Assembly: GCF_051859025.1 (NCBI RefSeq)
Contig: NZ_JBHYGL010000001.1
Span: 930,001-994,000 of the forward strand
Reading direction: 5' to 3'
DNA length: 64,000 nt
From: Falsiroseomonas sp051859025
GTDB taxonomy: Bacteria > Pseudomonadota > Alphaproteobacteria > Acetobacterales > Acetobacteraceae
Translations under genes and position numbers: made by a program
Shown: positions 49,293 through 56,850 of the stretch, piece after piece
Layout of the letters: each line of letters begins with the position of its first letter
How positions within the stretch are numbered: position 1 is the first letter of the stretch
The notes under the pieces: model-generated
Told to the model about the DNA's origin: nothing
The model's database searches: none
Seen by the model: only the letters and a program-made list of their open reading frames with translations

Positions 49293-51064
49293 CGCATCTC
49301 CTCGACGGGTTCGACCCCCATCACCGCGAGGCCGGAGCGGAGAATCGTTGCCGTGGCCGCCACCAGCGCGAGCCGCGCTTTGGTCGCCTCAGGCTCCTCC
49401 GCCCGGATGAAGCGCAACGTGGAATCGTCGCGCCCCCTGTTCCACAATACATGAAAGTCGCTGGCCAAGTCTTGGAGAAAGAACGCGATTCGGTGAGGCT
49501 CCCGTGCAACCGCGGCGGCTTCCACGGTGCGCGGCCAGCCCGCCATGCGGCGGATCAGGGCGAGTTCGGCGGGGTCCACCAGACTGTCGAGCGGCGCGGC
49601 GGCGAGGTCCCCGGCCGCCGGGTCGCCGGCCTGCCGCAGCACGGACCGGCAGCGGGCATGGGCGTATTGGACGTAGAAGACGGGGTTGTCCCGGCTCTGC
49701 TCCACCACCTTGTCCAGGTCGAATTCCATCTGCGCATCGGCCTTGCGCGTCAGCATCGTGAAGCGGACGGCGTCCTTGCCCACTTCGTCGATCAGGTCGC
49801 GCAGCGTGATGTAGGTGCCGGCGCGCTTCGACATGCGCACGGGCTCCCCGTTCTTCATCACATGCACGATCTGCGTCAGCACCACGTCCAGCGAGACCTT
49901 GCGGTCCGAAAGCGCGGCGACGGCGGCCTGCATGCGCTTGACGTAGCCGCCATGGTCGGCGCCCCAGACTTGCACCAGTTGCGGGAAGCCGCGGTCGATC
50001 TTGGCCAAATGGTTGGCGACGTCATTCGCGAAATAGGTGCCGGAGCCATCGGATTTCCGCAGCGGGCGATCGACGTCGTCGCCGAATTGCGTGGCGCGGA
50101 ACAGCACCTGGGGGCGCGGCTCCCAGTCATCGGGGGTCTTGCCCTTGGGCGGTTCGAGGACGCCGGTGTAGATCAACTCCTTGGCGGTCAGCGTGGCCTC
50201 GGCCTTCTCCAGCCAGCCTTCGGAAACCACCTGGCGTTCACTGATGAAAATGTCGTGCTCGACGCCGAGCGCGGCCAGATCCTCCCGGATCGCGGACATC
50301 ATGGCTTCCACCGTGAAATCCCGCACGGTGTCGAGCCACAGCGACGGGTCGGCCGGCGTGGCCTTGGGGCCGGAGAGCGTGTCCTTGAAGATCTGGCGCA
50401 GCGCGACGCCGACGGGGACCAGGTAATCGCCGCGGTATTGCAGGCCGGATGGCGTGGCGGCGGCGTAGTCCTCCTCCGACATCGTGGTGCCGAGCGCCTG
50501 GAGGTATCGCCAATAGGCGGCATAGGCCAAGGCCAGCACCTGCGCGCCGGCGTCGTTGACGTAGTATTCCCGCGTGACGTCGTAGCCCGCCTTGCGCAGC
50601 AGCAGCGCCAGCGCATCGCCGACGACGGCGCCGCGGCAATGGCCGACATGCATCGGCCCGGTCGGGTTGGCGGAGACGTATTCGACGTTGACCGGCCCCC
50701 CTGCCCGCTTCGGCCCGTCGCCATAGGCAGGGCCCACCGCCAGCACGGCCGGCACCACGCCGCGGACGAAATCATCGGCCAGCTTGATGTTGACGAAGCC
50801 CGGCCCGGCCGGGGTGGCGGAGACCACCATGGGCAGGGCGGCCAGCTTCTCGCAGAGGCTCGCCGCCAGCTTCGGCGGGGGCAGCTTCGCGGCCTTCGCC
50901 ACCACCATCGCGGCGTTGGTCGCCATGTCGCCATGCGCGGCATCGCGGGGCGGCTCCACCAGGACGCGGGCGAAATTCTCCGGCGGGAGTTCCGGCAGCA
51001 GCGTCGCCAGCGCCTCCACCACATGGGCGCGCATGGCGGCGAAGAGGTCGTCGGTCGGGTTCAT
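49289..51064 (-). CDS. argS: Arginyl-tRNA synthetase
   Basis: ArgS charges tRNA-Arg. The 591-residue class I synthetase has the HIGH-type motif in PTGPMHVGHCRGAVVGDAL (about residue 125), the ArgS-specific N-terminal Add-1 domain, and the KMSK-type loop in PVRMSKRAGTYITLRDLID (about residue 400). The anticodon-binding domain ends with STLRFIRAEEPEATKARLAL and a GLAVMGVEPVEEMR tail. The ATG at 51064 starts at MNPTDDLFAAM; an upstream extension would overlap the dgt spacer. It follows the dgt-like gene by 31 bases. Confidence 0.97.
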   Translation of the reverse strand: MNPTDDLFAAMRAHVVEALATLLPELPPENFARVLVEPPRDAAHGDMATNAAMVVAKAAKLPPPKLAASLCEKLAALPMVVSATPAGPGFVNIKLADDFVRGVVPAVLAVGPAYGDGPKRAGGPVNVEYVSANPTGPMHVGHCRGAVVGDALALLLRKAGYDVTREYYVNDAGAQVLALAYAAYWRYLQALGTTMSEEDYAAATPSGLQYRGDYLVPVGVALRQIFKDTLSGPKATPADPSLWLDTVRDFTVEAMMSAIREDLAALGVEHDIFISERQVVSEGWLEKAEATLTAKELIYTGVLEPPKGKTPDDWEPRPQVLFRATQFGDDVDRPLRKSDGSGTYFANDVANHLAKIDRGFPQLVQVWGADHGGYVKRMQAAVAALSDRKVSLDVVLTQIVHVMKNGEPVRMSKRAGTYITLRDLIDEVGKDAVRFTMLTRKADAQMEFDLDKVVEQSRDNPVFYVQYAHARCRSVLRQAGDPAAGDLAAAPLDSLVDPAELALIRRMAGWPRTVEAAAVAREPHRIAFFLQDLASDFHVLWNRGRDDSTLRFIRAEEPEATKARLALVAATATILRSGLAVMGVEPVEEMR

Positions 51065-51095
51065 CGGAACGCTTTCAGTCGGGCTCTGGAGATGG

Positions 51096-52265
51096 TCAGC
51101 CGGGAATCGTCGGATCGGTGAGGCGCTTGTGCTCCTCGAGCGCATAGCGATCCGTCATGCCGGCGAGGTAGTCGCACACCGCGCGCGCGGCGGCCTGGCT
51201 GCCGGGGTCGCCGGCCTTGTCCTGCCACCAGGGCGGCAGAAGGCGGGGTTCGCCATGCAGCAGGCTGAACAGGACCTGCAGCGCCCGCTTGCATTTCTGC
51301 GTGGTGCGGTTGACCCGCCAGTGGCGGTACATGCGCTGGAACAGGAAGGCGCGGAGTTCGTTGTTCGCCTCCATCATGGCGTCGGAGAAGGCGACCACGG
51401 GGCGGTCATGCGCGCGGATATCGGCGGCGCTGGCGGGCTTCAGCGCGGCGATTCGCCGGCGGGTTTCCGCCACCACGTCGTTCACCATGGCGTTGATGAC
51501 GCGGCGCACGACCTCGCTGGTCGCGCGGTCCTTCGGCAGGGTCGGGTGCTGCTGCCGGGCGGCGTCGTAGGCGGTCTTCACCAGCGGCAGCGTCGCCGCT
51601 TCCTCCAGCGTGAACAGCCCGGCCTTCACGCCGTCATCGAGGTCATGGTTGTTGTAGGCGATGTCATCGGCCAGCGCCGCGACCTGCGCCTCCGCGCTCG
51701 CATGCGTCGTCAGGTCCAACGGGTGCAGGCGATCATATTCGACGATGTAGGGGGATGGGCGGCGCAGCGGGCCGTTATGCTTGGCGAGGCCCTCCAGCGT
51801 CTCCCACGTCAGGTTCAGCCCGTCGAAGCCGGCGTAGCGGGTTTCCAGCGCGGTGACGGCCTTGAGGGACTGCGCATTGTGGTCGAAGCCGCCATAGGGC
51901 TTCATCGCGGCATCCAGCGCATCCTCCCCGGCATGGCCGAAGGGGGGATGGCCGAGGTCATGGGCGAGGGCCAGCGCCTCCGCCAGATCTTCCTCCAGCG
52001 CCAGTTCCCGGGCGACGGAGCGCGCGATCTGCGCGACTTCCAGGCTGTGGGTCAGGCGCGTCCGGAAATGGTCGCCTTCGTGATAGACGAAGACCTGGGT
52101 CTTGTACTGCAAGCGCCGGAAGGCGGTGGCATGGATGATGCGGTCGCGGTCGCGCTGGAAGGGCGAACGTGCGCCGCCGGTGGGCTCGGCATGCAGCCGG
52201 CCCCGTGAATCGCTGGCCCTGACCGCCCAAGGGGCCAGGCCGTCCGGAAGCCGCGTCGGGTCCAT
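51096..52265 (-). CDS. Deoxyguanosinetriphosphate triphosphohydrolase-like protein
   Basis: This HD-domain dNTPase removes triphosphate from deoxynucleotides (dGTPase-like type). The 389-residue protein has SPFQRDRDRIIHATAFRRLQ, the HD metal site split over RLTHSLEVAQIARSVAR (His near residue 85), LALAHDLGHPPFGHAGEDAL (His-Asp, about residues 115-135) and ALADDIAYNNHDLDDGVKAG with the last Asp. The C-terminal domain has YRHWRVNRTTQKCKRALQVL. The ATG at 52265 begins at MDPTRLPDG. It heads the dgt-argS run and is divergent to the erpA-like gene across 106 bases. Confidence 0.94.
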   Translation of the reverse strand: MDPTRLPDGLAPWAVRASDSRGRLHAEPTGGARSPFQRDRDRIIHATAFRRLQYKTQVFVYHEGDHFRTRLTHSLEVAQIARSVARELALEEDLAEALALAHDLGHPPFGHAGEDALDAAMKPYGGFDHNAQSLKAVTALETRYAGFDGLNLTWETLEGLAKHNGPLRRPSPYIVEYDRLHPLDLTTHASAEAQVAALADDIAYNNHDLDDGVKAGLFTLEEAATLPLVKTAYDAARQQHPTLPKDRATSEVVRRVINAMVNDVVAETRRRIAALKPASAADIRAHDRPVVAFSDAMMEANNELRAFLFQRMYRHWRVNRTTQKCKRALQVLFSLLHGEPRLLPPWWQDKAGDPGSQAAARAVCDYLAGMTDRYALEEHKRLTDPTIPG

Positions 52266-52371
52266 CCGGAAGGCCGTAGCACCGCCCGGCGCGAAGGGGC
52301 AACAGAGGGTTGGGCGTGGAAACCGGGGCAGGACCGTCCTATCTTGCATCCCAAGGAGTACCGGAACCGCC

Positions 52372-52719
52372 ATGGACACGAACATCAGCACCGCCTTCCG
52401 CGTGACGCCCCGCGCCGCGCAGCAGGTTGCCGAGATCGCGGCGCGGGAGGGCAAGCCCAATGCCGGCCTGCGCCTGGCCGTGGATGCCGGGGGCTGTTCC
52501 GGCTTCCAGTACAAATTCGGGCTGGAGGATGCGCCGGCACCGGATGATCTGGTGGTCGAGCACGGGCCTGGCCGCGTCTTCGTCGATCCCGTCAGCCTCG
52601 ACCTGCTGGCCGGCGCCGAGCTTGATTGGACGGAGGCGCTGATCGGCGCCCATTTCGCCGTGAAGAACCCCCAGGCCGTCTCCGCCTGCGGCTGCGGAAC
52701 CAGCTTCAGCGTCGGATAG
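52372..52719 (+). CDS. erpA: Iron-sulfur cluster insertion protein (ErpA/IscA type)
   Basis: This 115-residue A-type carrier transfers [Fe-S] clusters to apo-enzymes. The three conserved cysteines are Cys42 in DAGGCSGFQYKF and Cys106/Cys108 in SACGCGTSFSVG. The rest of the fold (FRVTPRAAQQVAEIAAREGK, VFVDPVSLDLLAGAELDW) is typical of ErpA. Alphaproteobacteria carry it beside xthA and dgt, as here. The ATG at 52372 follows AAGGAGTACCGG, with a rather long spacing. The xthA gene starts 46 bases downstream. Confidence 0.93.
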   Translation: MDTNISTAFRVTPRAAQQVAEIAAREGKPNAGLRLAVDAGGCSGFQYKFGLEDAPAPDDLVVEHGPGRVFVDPVSLDLLAGAELDWTEALIGAHFAVKNPQAVSACGCGTSFSVG

Positions 52720-52765
52720 GCACGTCGGGTAGGCTGGCCGGGCGCGCTGGCGTAGGATCGGGCGC

Positions 52766-53545
52766 ATGATCCGCCTCGCCAGCTTCAACGTGAACTCCGT
52801 CCGCAAGCGGGCGCCCCACATCCTGCGCTTCCTGGCGCGGGAGCAGCCCGATTTGCTGTTCCTGCAGGAATTGAAGTGCAAGACGGAGGAGTTCCCGGAG
52901 CTGGAACTGAGCGCCTCCGGCTACCGCATGAAGGCGGTGGGGCAGCATGGCGGGCGCAACGGCGTGGCCGTGCTGGCGAAGCCGGGGCTGGATTTCGAGG
53001 TGGTGGCGGAGTCGCTGCCGGGCGACGAGGGCGACACCCATGCCCGCTACATCGAGGTCGCCGCCGCCGGCGTGCACGCCGCGGGCATCTACCTGCCGAA
53101 CGGCAATTCCGGCGGCGATGACGGCTATGCCTACAAGCTGGCCTGGATGGAGCGCCTGCGGCTGCTGGCGAAGGACAGGCTGGACCGCTTCACGCCCTTC
53201 GCCGTGCTGGGCGACTTCAATGTCTGCCCGACGGCGCTGGATTTGGCGCCGGGCGCCCTGCCGCCGACCGATGCGCTGGTGCGGCCGCCGACGCGGGCGG
53301 CCTGGCGGGCGCTGGAGAATCTGGGCCTCACCGACGCGCTGCGGGCGCTGCATCCCGGGGAGCGCGTCTATACCTACTGGGACTATGGCAGCGCCTTCGA
53401 ACGCAATGCGGGGCTGCGCATCGACCACGCGCTGCTCTCCGCCGAACTGGCGGAACGGCTGGTGGCGGCGCGGGTGGATGTGGCGCCGCGGGCGGAGGAA
53501 ACGCCCTCCGACCACACGCCGCTGGTGATCGACATCGAGGGTTAG
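52766..53545 (+). CDS. xthA: Exodeoxyribonuclease III (AP endonuclease)
   Basis: This enzyme cleaves DNA at abasic sites and digests 3' ends in base-excision repair. The 259-residue protein shows the exonuclease III motifs: RLASFNVNSVRKRAPHILRF at the start, FLQELKCKTEEFPE with the metal-binding Glu (about residue 34), AGIYLPNGNSGG, the catalytic Asp/Asn in AVLGDFNVCPTALD (about residue 150), TYWDYGSAFERNAGLRIDHA and a final SDHTPLVIDIEG. All catalytic residues are present. Confidence 0.96.
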   Translation: MIRLASFNVNSVRKRAPHILRFLAREQPDLLFLQELKCKTEEFPELELSASGYRMKAVGQHGGRNGVAVLAKPGLDFEVVAESLPGDEGDTHARYIEVAAAGVHAAGIYLPNGNSGGDDGYAYKLAWMERLRLLAKDRLDRFTPFAVLGDFNVCPTALDLAPGALPPTDALVRPPTRAAWRALENLGLTDALRALHPGERVYTYWDYGSAFERNAGLRIDHALLSAELAERLVAARVDVAPRAEETPSDHTPLVIDIEG

Positions 53546-53548
53546 GCA

Positions 53549-53573
53549 CCCTCCCCCGCCCTGGCGGAGGGGG
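53549..53573. terminator. Possible terminator between xthA and the small lipoprotein gene
   Basis: CCCTCC and GGAGGG pair around a short GC-rich loop in the 40-base convergent gap. There is no U-run; the call is positional. Confidence 0.4.
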
Positions 53574-53585
53574 ATGCGAGGCCGC

Positions 53586-53873
53586 CTACCAGCGCCGATC
53601 CCAGTGACGGTCCCCGTGCCGGTCCCAGCGCCGCTCATGGTGCCGGGGCGGCGGGCCCCAATGGCGGGGCGGCGGCGCGTAGTAGGGGCGATAGACCGGC
53701 TGCGGCCGGTAATAGACCGGCGGCAGCGGGGGCGGCGCGTAGTAGGGCCGCGCATAGCCATACCCGCCGCCGTAATACCCGCCCCCATGCACCGGGGTCA
53801 GGTCCCCGGCCACGACGCAGCCGGGGGCGAAGGCCAGGGGCAGGATGAGGAGCAGCGCGCGAAGGCGTTGCAT
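53586..53873 (-). CDS. Small Tyr/Pro/Arg-rich lipoprotein
   Basis: This 95-residue protein has a signal peptide with a lipobox-like end (ALLLILPLAFAPGC, Cys at about residue 19). A mature part then follows made almost entirely of Tyr, Gly, Pro, His, Arg and Trp, with repeated PYYAPPP units and a C-terminal run of RWDRHGDRHWDRRW type. Such sequences are typical of small outer-membrane lipoproteins of unknown function in alphaproteobacteria. The basic aromatic end could bind the envelope. No clear partner gene. Confidence 0.7.
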   Translation of the reverse strand: MQRLRALLLILPLAFAPGCVVAGDLTPVHGGGYYGGGYGYARPYYAPPPLPPVYYRPQPVYRPYYAPPPRHWGPPPRHHERRWDRHGDRHWDRRW

Positions 53874-54226
53874 GACCGGTCTCCGGCGGCGGGGATGAAG
53901 GTTGGAAGTCGATTCCGCCGCGCCTGATGATGAAACGCCCGCCGCATGCCCGCCGCAGGGCGGGATCAGGGCGATGTCACGGCGATGAAGGCGGGTTCAT
54001 GGCAGGCCCCTTACCAGCCTCGATGCTGCCGGTAGCCATGGGCGCGCCGGCAGCAGCGGGGGGCGAAGGCTCTTCGTCGCGGGGGCTCCTTGCGGCATGC
54101 CGCCCTGGTGGCGCTGCCTCGACCGCCCCTCCCCTGCCCTACGCCCCCAAGGTGGCCGCCCCGCGGAGGCGCGAGGGCGGGCGCATGGCGGCACCGTGGC
54201 GGGCCGCCATGCGTTACGCTACCGGA
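53874..54226. other. 353-base stretch without a recognised gene
   Basis: This region lies between the end of ilvD and the start of the small lipoprotein gene, both leftward. Every open frame here is unlike known proteins and lacks a good start. It contains inverted repeats, including GCTGCCGG and CCGGCAGC around 54027-54056, and GCCCGCCGC/GCGGGC segments around 53938-53970. It probably holds the lipoprotein promoter and the ilvD transcript end. I see nothing more definite. Confidence 0.5.
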
Positions 54227-55945
54227 TTACTGGTCGGCGTAGACGTGGCTCTCCCCGGCCGCGCCGGGATGGGTCACGGCGCCGTGGGAGGCGGGGCCGA
54301 CGAGCTGGGCGTATTTCCACAGCGCGCCGCTGGTGTAGTCCGTCTTCCGCGGGGTCCAGGCGGCGCGGCGGGCGGCCAGCTCGGCTTCCGGGATCATCAC
54401 GTCGATCGTGCCGGCCTCGGCATCGATGACGATGGGATCGCCGTTCTTCAGCAGGGCGATCGGACCGCCGACGGCCGCCTCCGGTCCGACATGGCCGATG
54501 CAGAAGCCGCGCGTGGCGCCGCTAAAGCGGCCATCGGTGATGAGGGCCACCTTGTCGCCCATGCCCTGGCCATAGATGGCGGAGGTGGTGGACAGCATCT
54601 CCCGCATCCCCGGGCCGCCCTTCGGGCCCTCGTAGCGGATGATGATGACGTCGCCGGGCTTGTAGGCGCGCATGTCCACGGCCTTGAAGGCGTCCTCCTC
54701 GCAATCGAAGCACAGCGCCGTGCCTTCGAAGCGAAGCGTCTTCATGCCGGCGATCTTCACGATGGCGCCTTCGGGGGCCAGCGTGCCCTTCAGGGAGACG
54801 ACGCCACCGATGGGGGAGACAGGGTCGGAGGTCGGGCGGACCACATCCTGGTCGCGCGGGACGATCACCTCCCGGTGGTTTTCCGCCAGGGACTTGCCGG
54901 TGACGGTGATGGCATCGCCGCGGAGGTAGCCGCCTTCCAGCAGCGCCTTGATGATGACCGGCACGCCGCCGACGTTGAAGACATCGAGCGCGACGTATTT
55001 CCCGCCCGGCTTCAGGTCCGCGATATGCGGCGTGGCGCGCATGATCTCCGCCACATCATGGATGTCGAACTTGATCCCGGCCTCATGCGCCAGGGCGGGC
55101 AGATGGAGGGCGGCGTTGGTCGAGCCGCCGGTGGCGCCGACGATGGCGGCGGCGTTGAACAGCGCATCCTTGGTGACGATGTCGCGCGGGCGAAGCTGGC
55201 GGCGGATGAGCTCCACCACCGCCCGGCCGGATTCGACCGCCCAATGGTCGCGGCGCTGGTCGGGCGCGGGGGCGCCGGCGGAACCCGGCAGGGCCAGGCC
55301 GATGACTTCCGAGATGCAGGCCATGGTGTTGGCGGTGAACTGGCCGCCGCAGGCGCCGGCGCCGGGGCAGGCGTGCTCTTCCAGTTCCTGCAACTCCTCG
55401 TCGGACATGTTGCCTGCGGCGTGCTGGCCCACGGCTTCGAACACATCGAGCACCGTGACGTCGCGGCCGCGGTGGCGGCCCGGCATGATGGAGCCGCCAT
55501 ACATGAAGACGGAGGGCACGTTCAGGCGGATCATCGACATCATCAGGCCCGGCAGCGTCTTGTCGCAGCCGCCGAGGCCCACCAGCCCGTCATAGCAATG
55601 GCCGCGCATGGTGAGTTCCACGCTGTCCGCGATGATGTCGCGGGACGCCAGCGAGGACTTCATGGACTGGTGGCCCATGGCGATGCCGTCGGTGACGGTG
55701 ATGGTGGTGAATTCACGCGGCGTGGCGCCGGCTTCCTTCACGCCGATCTTCACCGACTGCGCCTGGCGGGACAGCGCGATGTTGCAGGGCGCGGCTTCGT
55801 TCCAGCAGGTGGCGACGCCGACGAAGGGCTGGGCGATCTCCTCCTTCGTCAGGCCCATCGCGTAGTAGTAGCTGCGGTGCGGCGCACGTTCCGGCCCCAT
55901 GGTGGTGTGGCGGCTGGGCAGCTTCGACTTGTCCCATTGCGTCAT
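54227..55945 (-). CDS. ilvD: Dihydroxy-acid dehydratase
   Basis: IlvD dehydrates dihydroxy-acids in valine, leucine and isoleucine synthesis using an iron-sulfur cluster. The 572-residue protein has cysteine segments VATCWNEAAPC (about residue 47), LVGLGGCDKTLPG (about residue 120) and CPGAGACGGQFTANTMA (about residue 190). Further in are the carbamylated-lysine region LKGTLAPEGAIVKIAG and DGRFSGATRGFCIGHVGPEA. The ATG at 55945 gives MTQWDKSKLPSRH. It stands alone, divergent to a Uma2 gene across 146 bases; I saw no leader peptide typical of attenuation upstream. Confidence 0.96.
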   Translation of the reverse strand: MTQWDKSKLPSRHTTMGPERAPHRSYYYAMGLTKEEIAQPFVGVATCWNEAAPCNIALSRQAQSVKIGVKEAGATPREFTTITVTDGIAMGHQSMKSSLASRDIIADSVELTMRGHCYDGLVGLGGCDKTLPGLMMSMIRLNVPSVFMYGGSIMPGRHRGRDVTVLDVFEAVGQHAAGNMSDEELQELEEHACPGAGACGGQFTANTMACISEVIGLALPGSAGAPAPDQRRDHWAVESGRAVVELIRRQLRPRDIVTKDALFNAAAIVGATGGSTNAALHLPALAHEAGIKFDIHDVAEIMRATPHIADLKPGGKYVALDVFNVGGVPVIIKALLEGGYLRGDAITVTGKSLAENHREVIVPRDQDVVRPTSDPVSPIGGVVSLKGTLAPEGAIVKIAGMKTLRFEGTALCFDCEEDAFKAVDMRAYKPGDVIIIRYEGPKGGPGMREMLSTTSAIYGQGMGDKVALITDGRFSGATRGFCIGHVGPEAAVGGPIALLKNGDPIVIDAEAGTIDVMIPEAELAARRAAWTPRKTDYTSGALWKYAQLVGPASHGAVTHPGAAGESHVYADQ

Positions 55946-56091
55946 GCGGGCGGTCTTCCCTGTTGCTGTCGGCGCGTTTCCACCCCCGGCCGGGGCCGCC
56001 CGATTCCTGGCCGTTCCGTGCCATAATGCGCGCTTGCCCGTAAGGGGGGGCGGTGGCGTAGGGTGCATGGGGTTCCCATATCTGGCGCCAC

Positions 56092-56655
56092 ATGTCCGAG
56101 CAGACCGAGTTGCCGACCGAGCCGATGACCGTCGAGGCCTTTTGCGCCTGGGCTGATGCGGCGCCGCGGGTGCGCTGCGAGTTGGAGGAAGGCCGACTGG
56201 TCGCCATGGCGCCGGAACGCGCCATCCATGGGGAGGCGAAGGCGGCGGCCTGGCTGGCCCTTCGGAACGCCATCCGCGCCGCCGGCGTGGATTGCCGGGC
56301 CTATCTGGACAGCCTGGCAGTCGCCGCGGGACCGAATTCAGCCTACCAGCCTGATGCGCTGGTCAATTGCGGGACGCCGCCAGCGCCGACTGCGCTTGTC
56401 GCGCCCAATCCCGTCGTCGTGGTGGAGGTCAGTTCACCCTCCACCAGCCGGGTCGATGCTGTGGCGAAATTCCTCGACTACATGCGTCTGGACAGCATCC
56501 GGCACTATCTGCTCATCGACGCCATGAAACGGATCGTCGTGCACCATCGCAAGGAAGCGGATGGGCGCATCATGACGATGATCCTGCCGGCCGGCCCGCT
56601 TACCCTCGACCCGCCGGGCATCACCATCCAGGTCGAGGACCTGTTCGAGGCGTAG
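56092..56655 (+). CDS. Uma2 family (DUF820) putative restriction-endonuclease-like protein
   Basis: This 187-residue protein belongs to the Uma2/DUF820 family with a PD-(D/E)xK nuclease-like fold. The matching segments are MTVEAFCAWADAAPRVRCEL, EEGRLVAMAPERAIHGEAKA, AYQPDALVNCGTP (Asp), NPVVVVEVSSPSTSRVDAV (Glu) and the following VAKFLDYMRLDSIRHYLLID. Members are abundant in cyanobacteria and scattered in other phyla; no nuclease activity is proven and many are thought to be domesticated or mobile-derived. It has no linked methylase. Confidence 0.88.
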   Translation: MSEQTELPTEPMTVEAFCAWADAAPRVRCELEEGRLVAMAPERAIHGEAKAAAWLALRNAIRAAGVDCRAYLDSLAVAAGPNSAYQPDALVNCGTPPAPTALVAPNPVVVVEVSSPSTSRVDAVAKFLDYMRLDSIRHYLLIDAMKRIVVHHRKEADGRIMTMILPAGPLTLDPPGITIQVEDLFEA

Positions 56656-56659
56656 CGCC

Positions 56660-56845
56660 TCAGCCCATCGCCATCAGGTACCCCACCCCCAGCACCAGGC
56701 CGGCGATGGCGGTCAGGGCCTGGGCTTCCGCCTTCGTCACGACATGGCTGCCGATCCGCCGGCCCGTCAGCTGCGGCGTGCCGAGCAGCACGGGCAGGCT
56801 GAACAGGAAGATCGCGGCGAAGAGCTTGAGGGTGCCGCTATCCAT
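56660..56845 (-). CDS. Small two-helix membrane protein of unknown function
   Basis: This 61-residue protein has two hydrophobic segments (LFAAIFLFSLPVLLGT at about 8-23 and AIAGLVLGVGYLMAM at the end) linked by a basic loop (LTGRRIGSHVVTKAEA). It begins five bases after the valS stop on the same strand, so it may be read from the valS message. The family is not recognised. Confidence 0.6.
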   Translation of the reverse strand: MDSGTLKLFAAIFLFSLPVLLGTPQLTGRRIGSHVVTKAEAQALTAIAGLVLGVGYLMAMG

Positions 56846-56850
56846 CCCCC

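Noticed and set aside
53997..54194. A 65-codon minus-strand frame in the gap after ilvD
   Set aside because: It is low-complexity (Pro, Arg, Ala), lacks a good ribosome-binding site and resembles no protein; it is more likely chance in GC-rich DNA.
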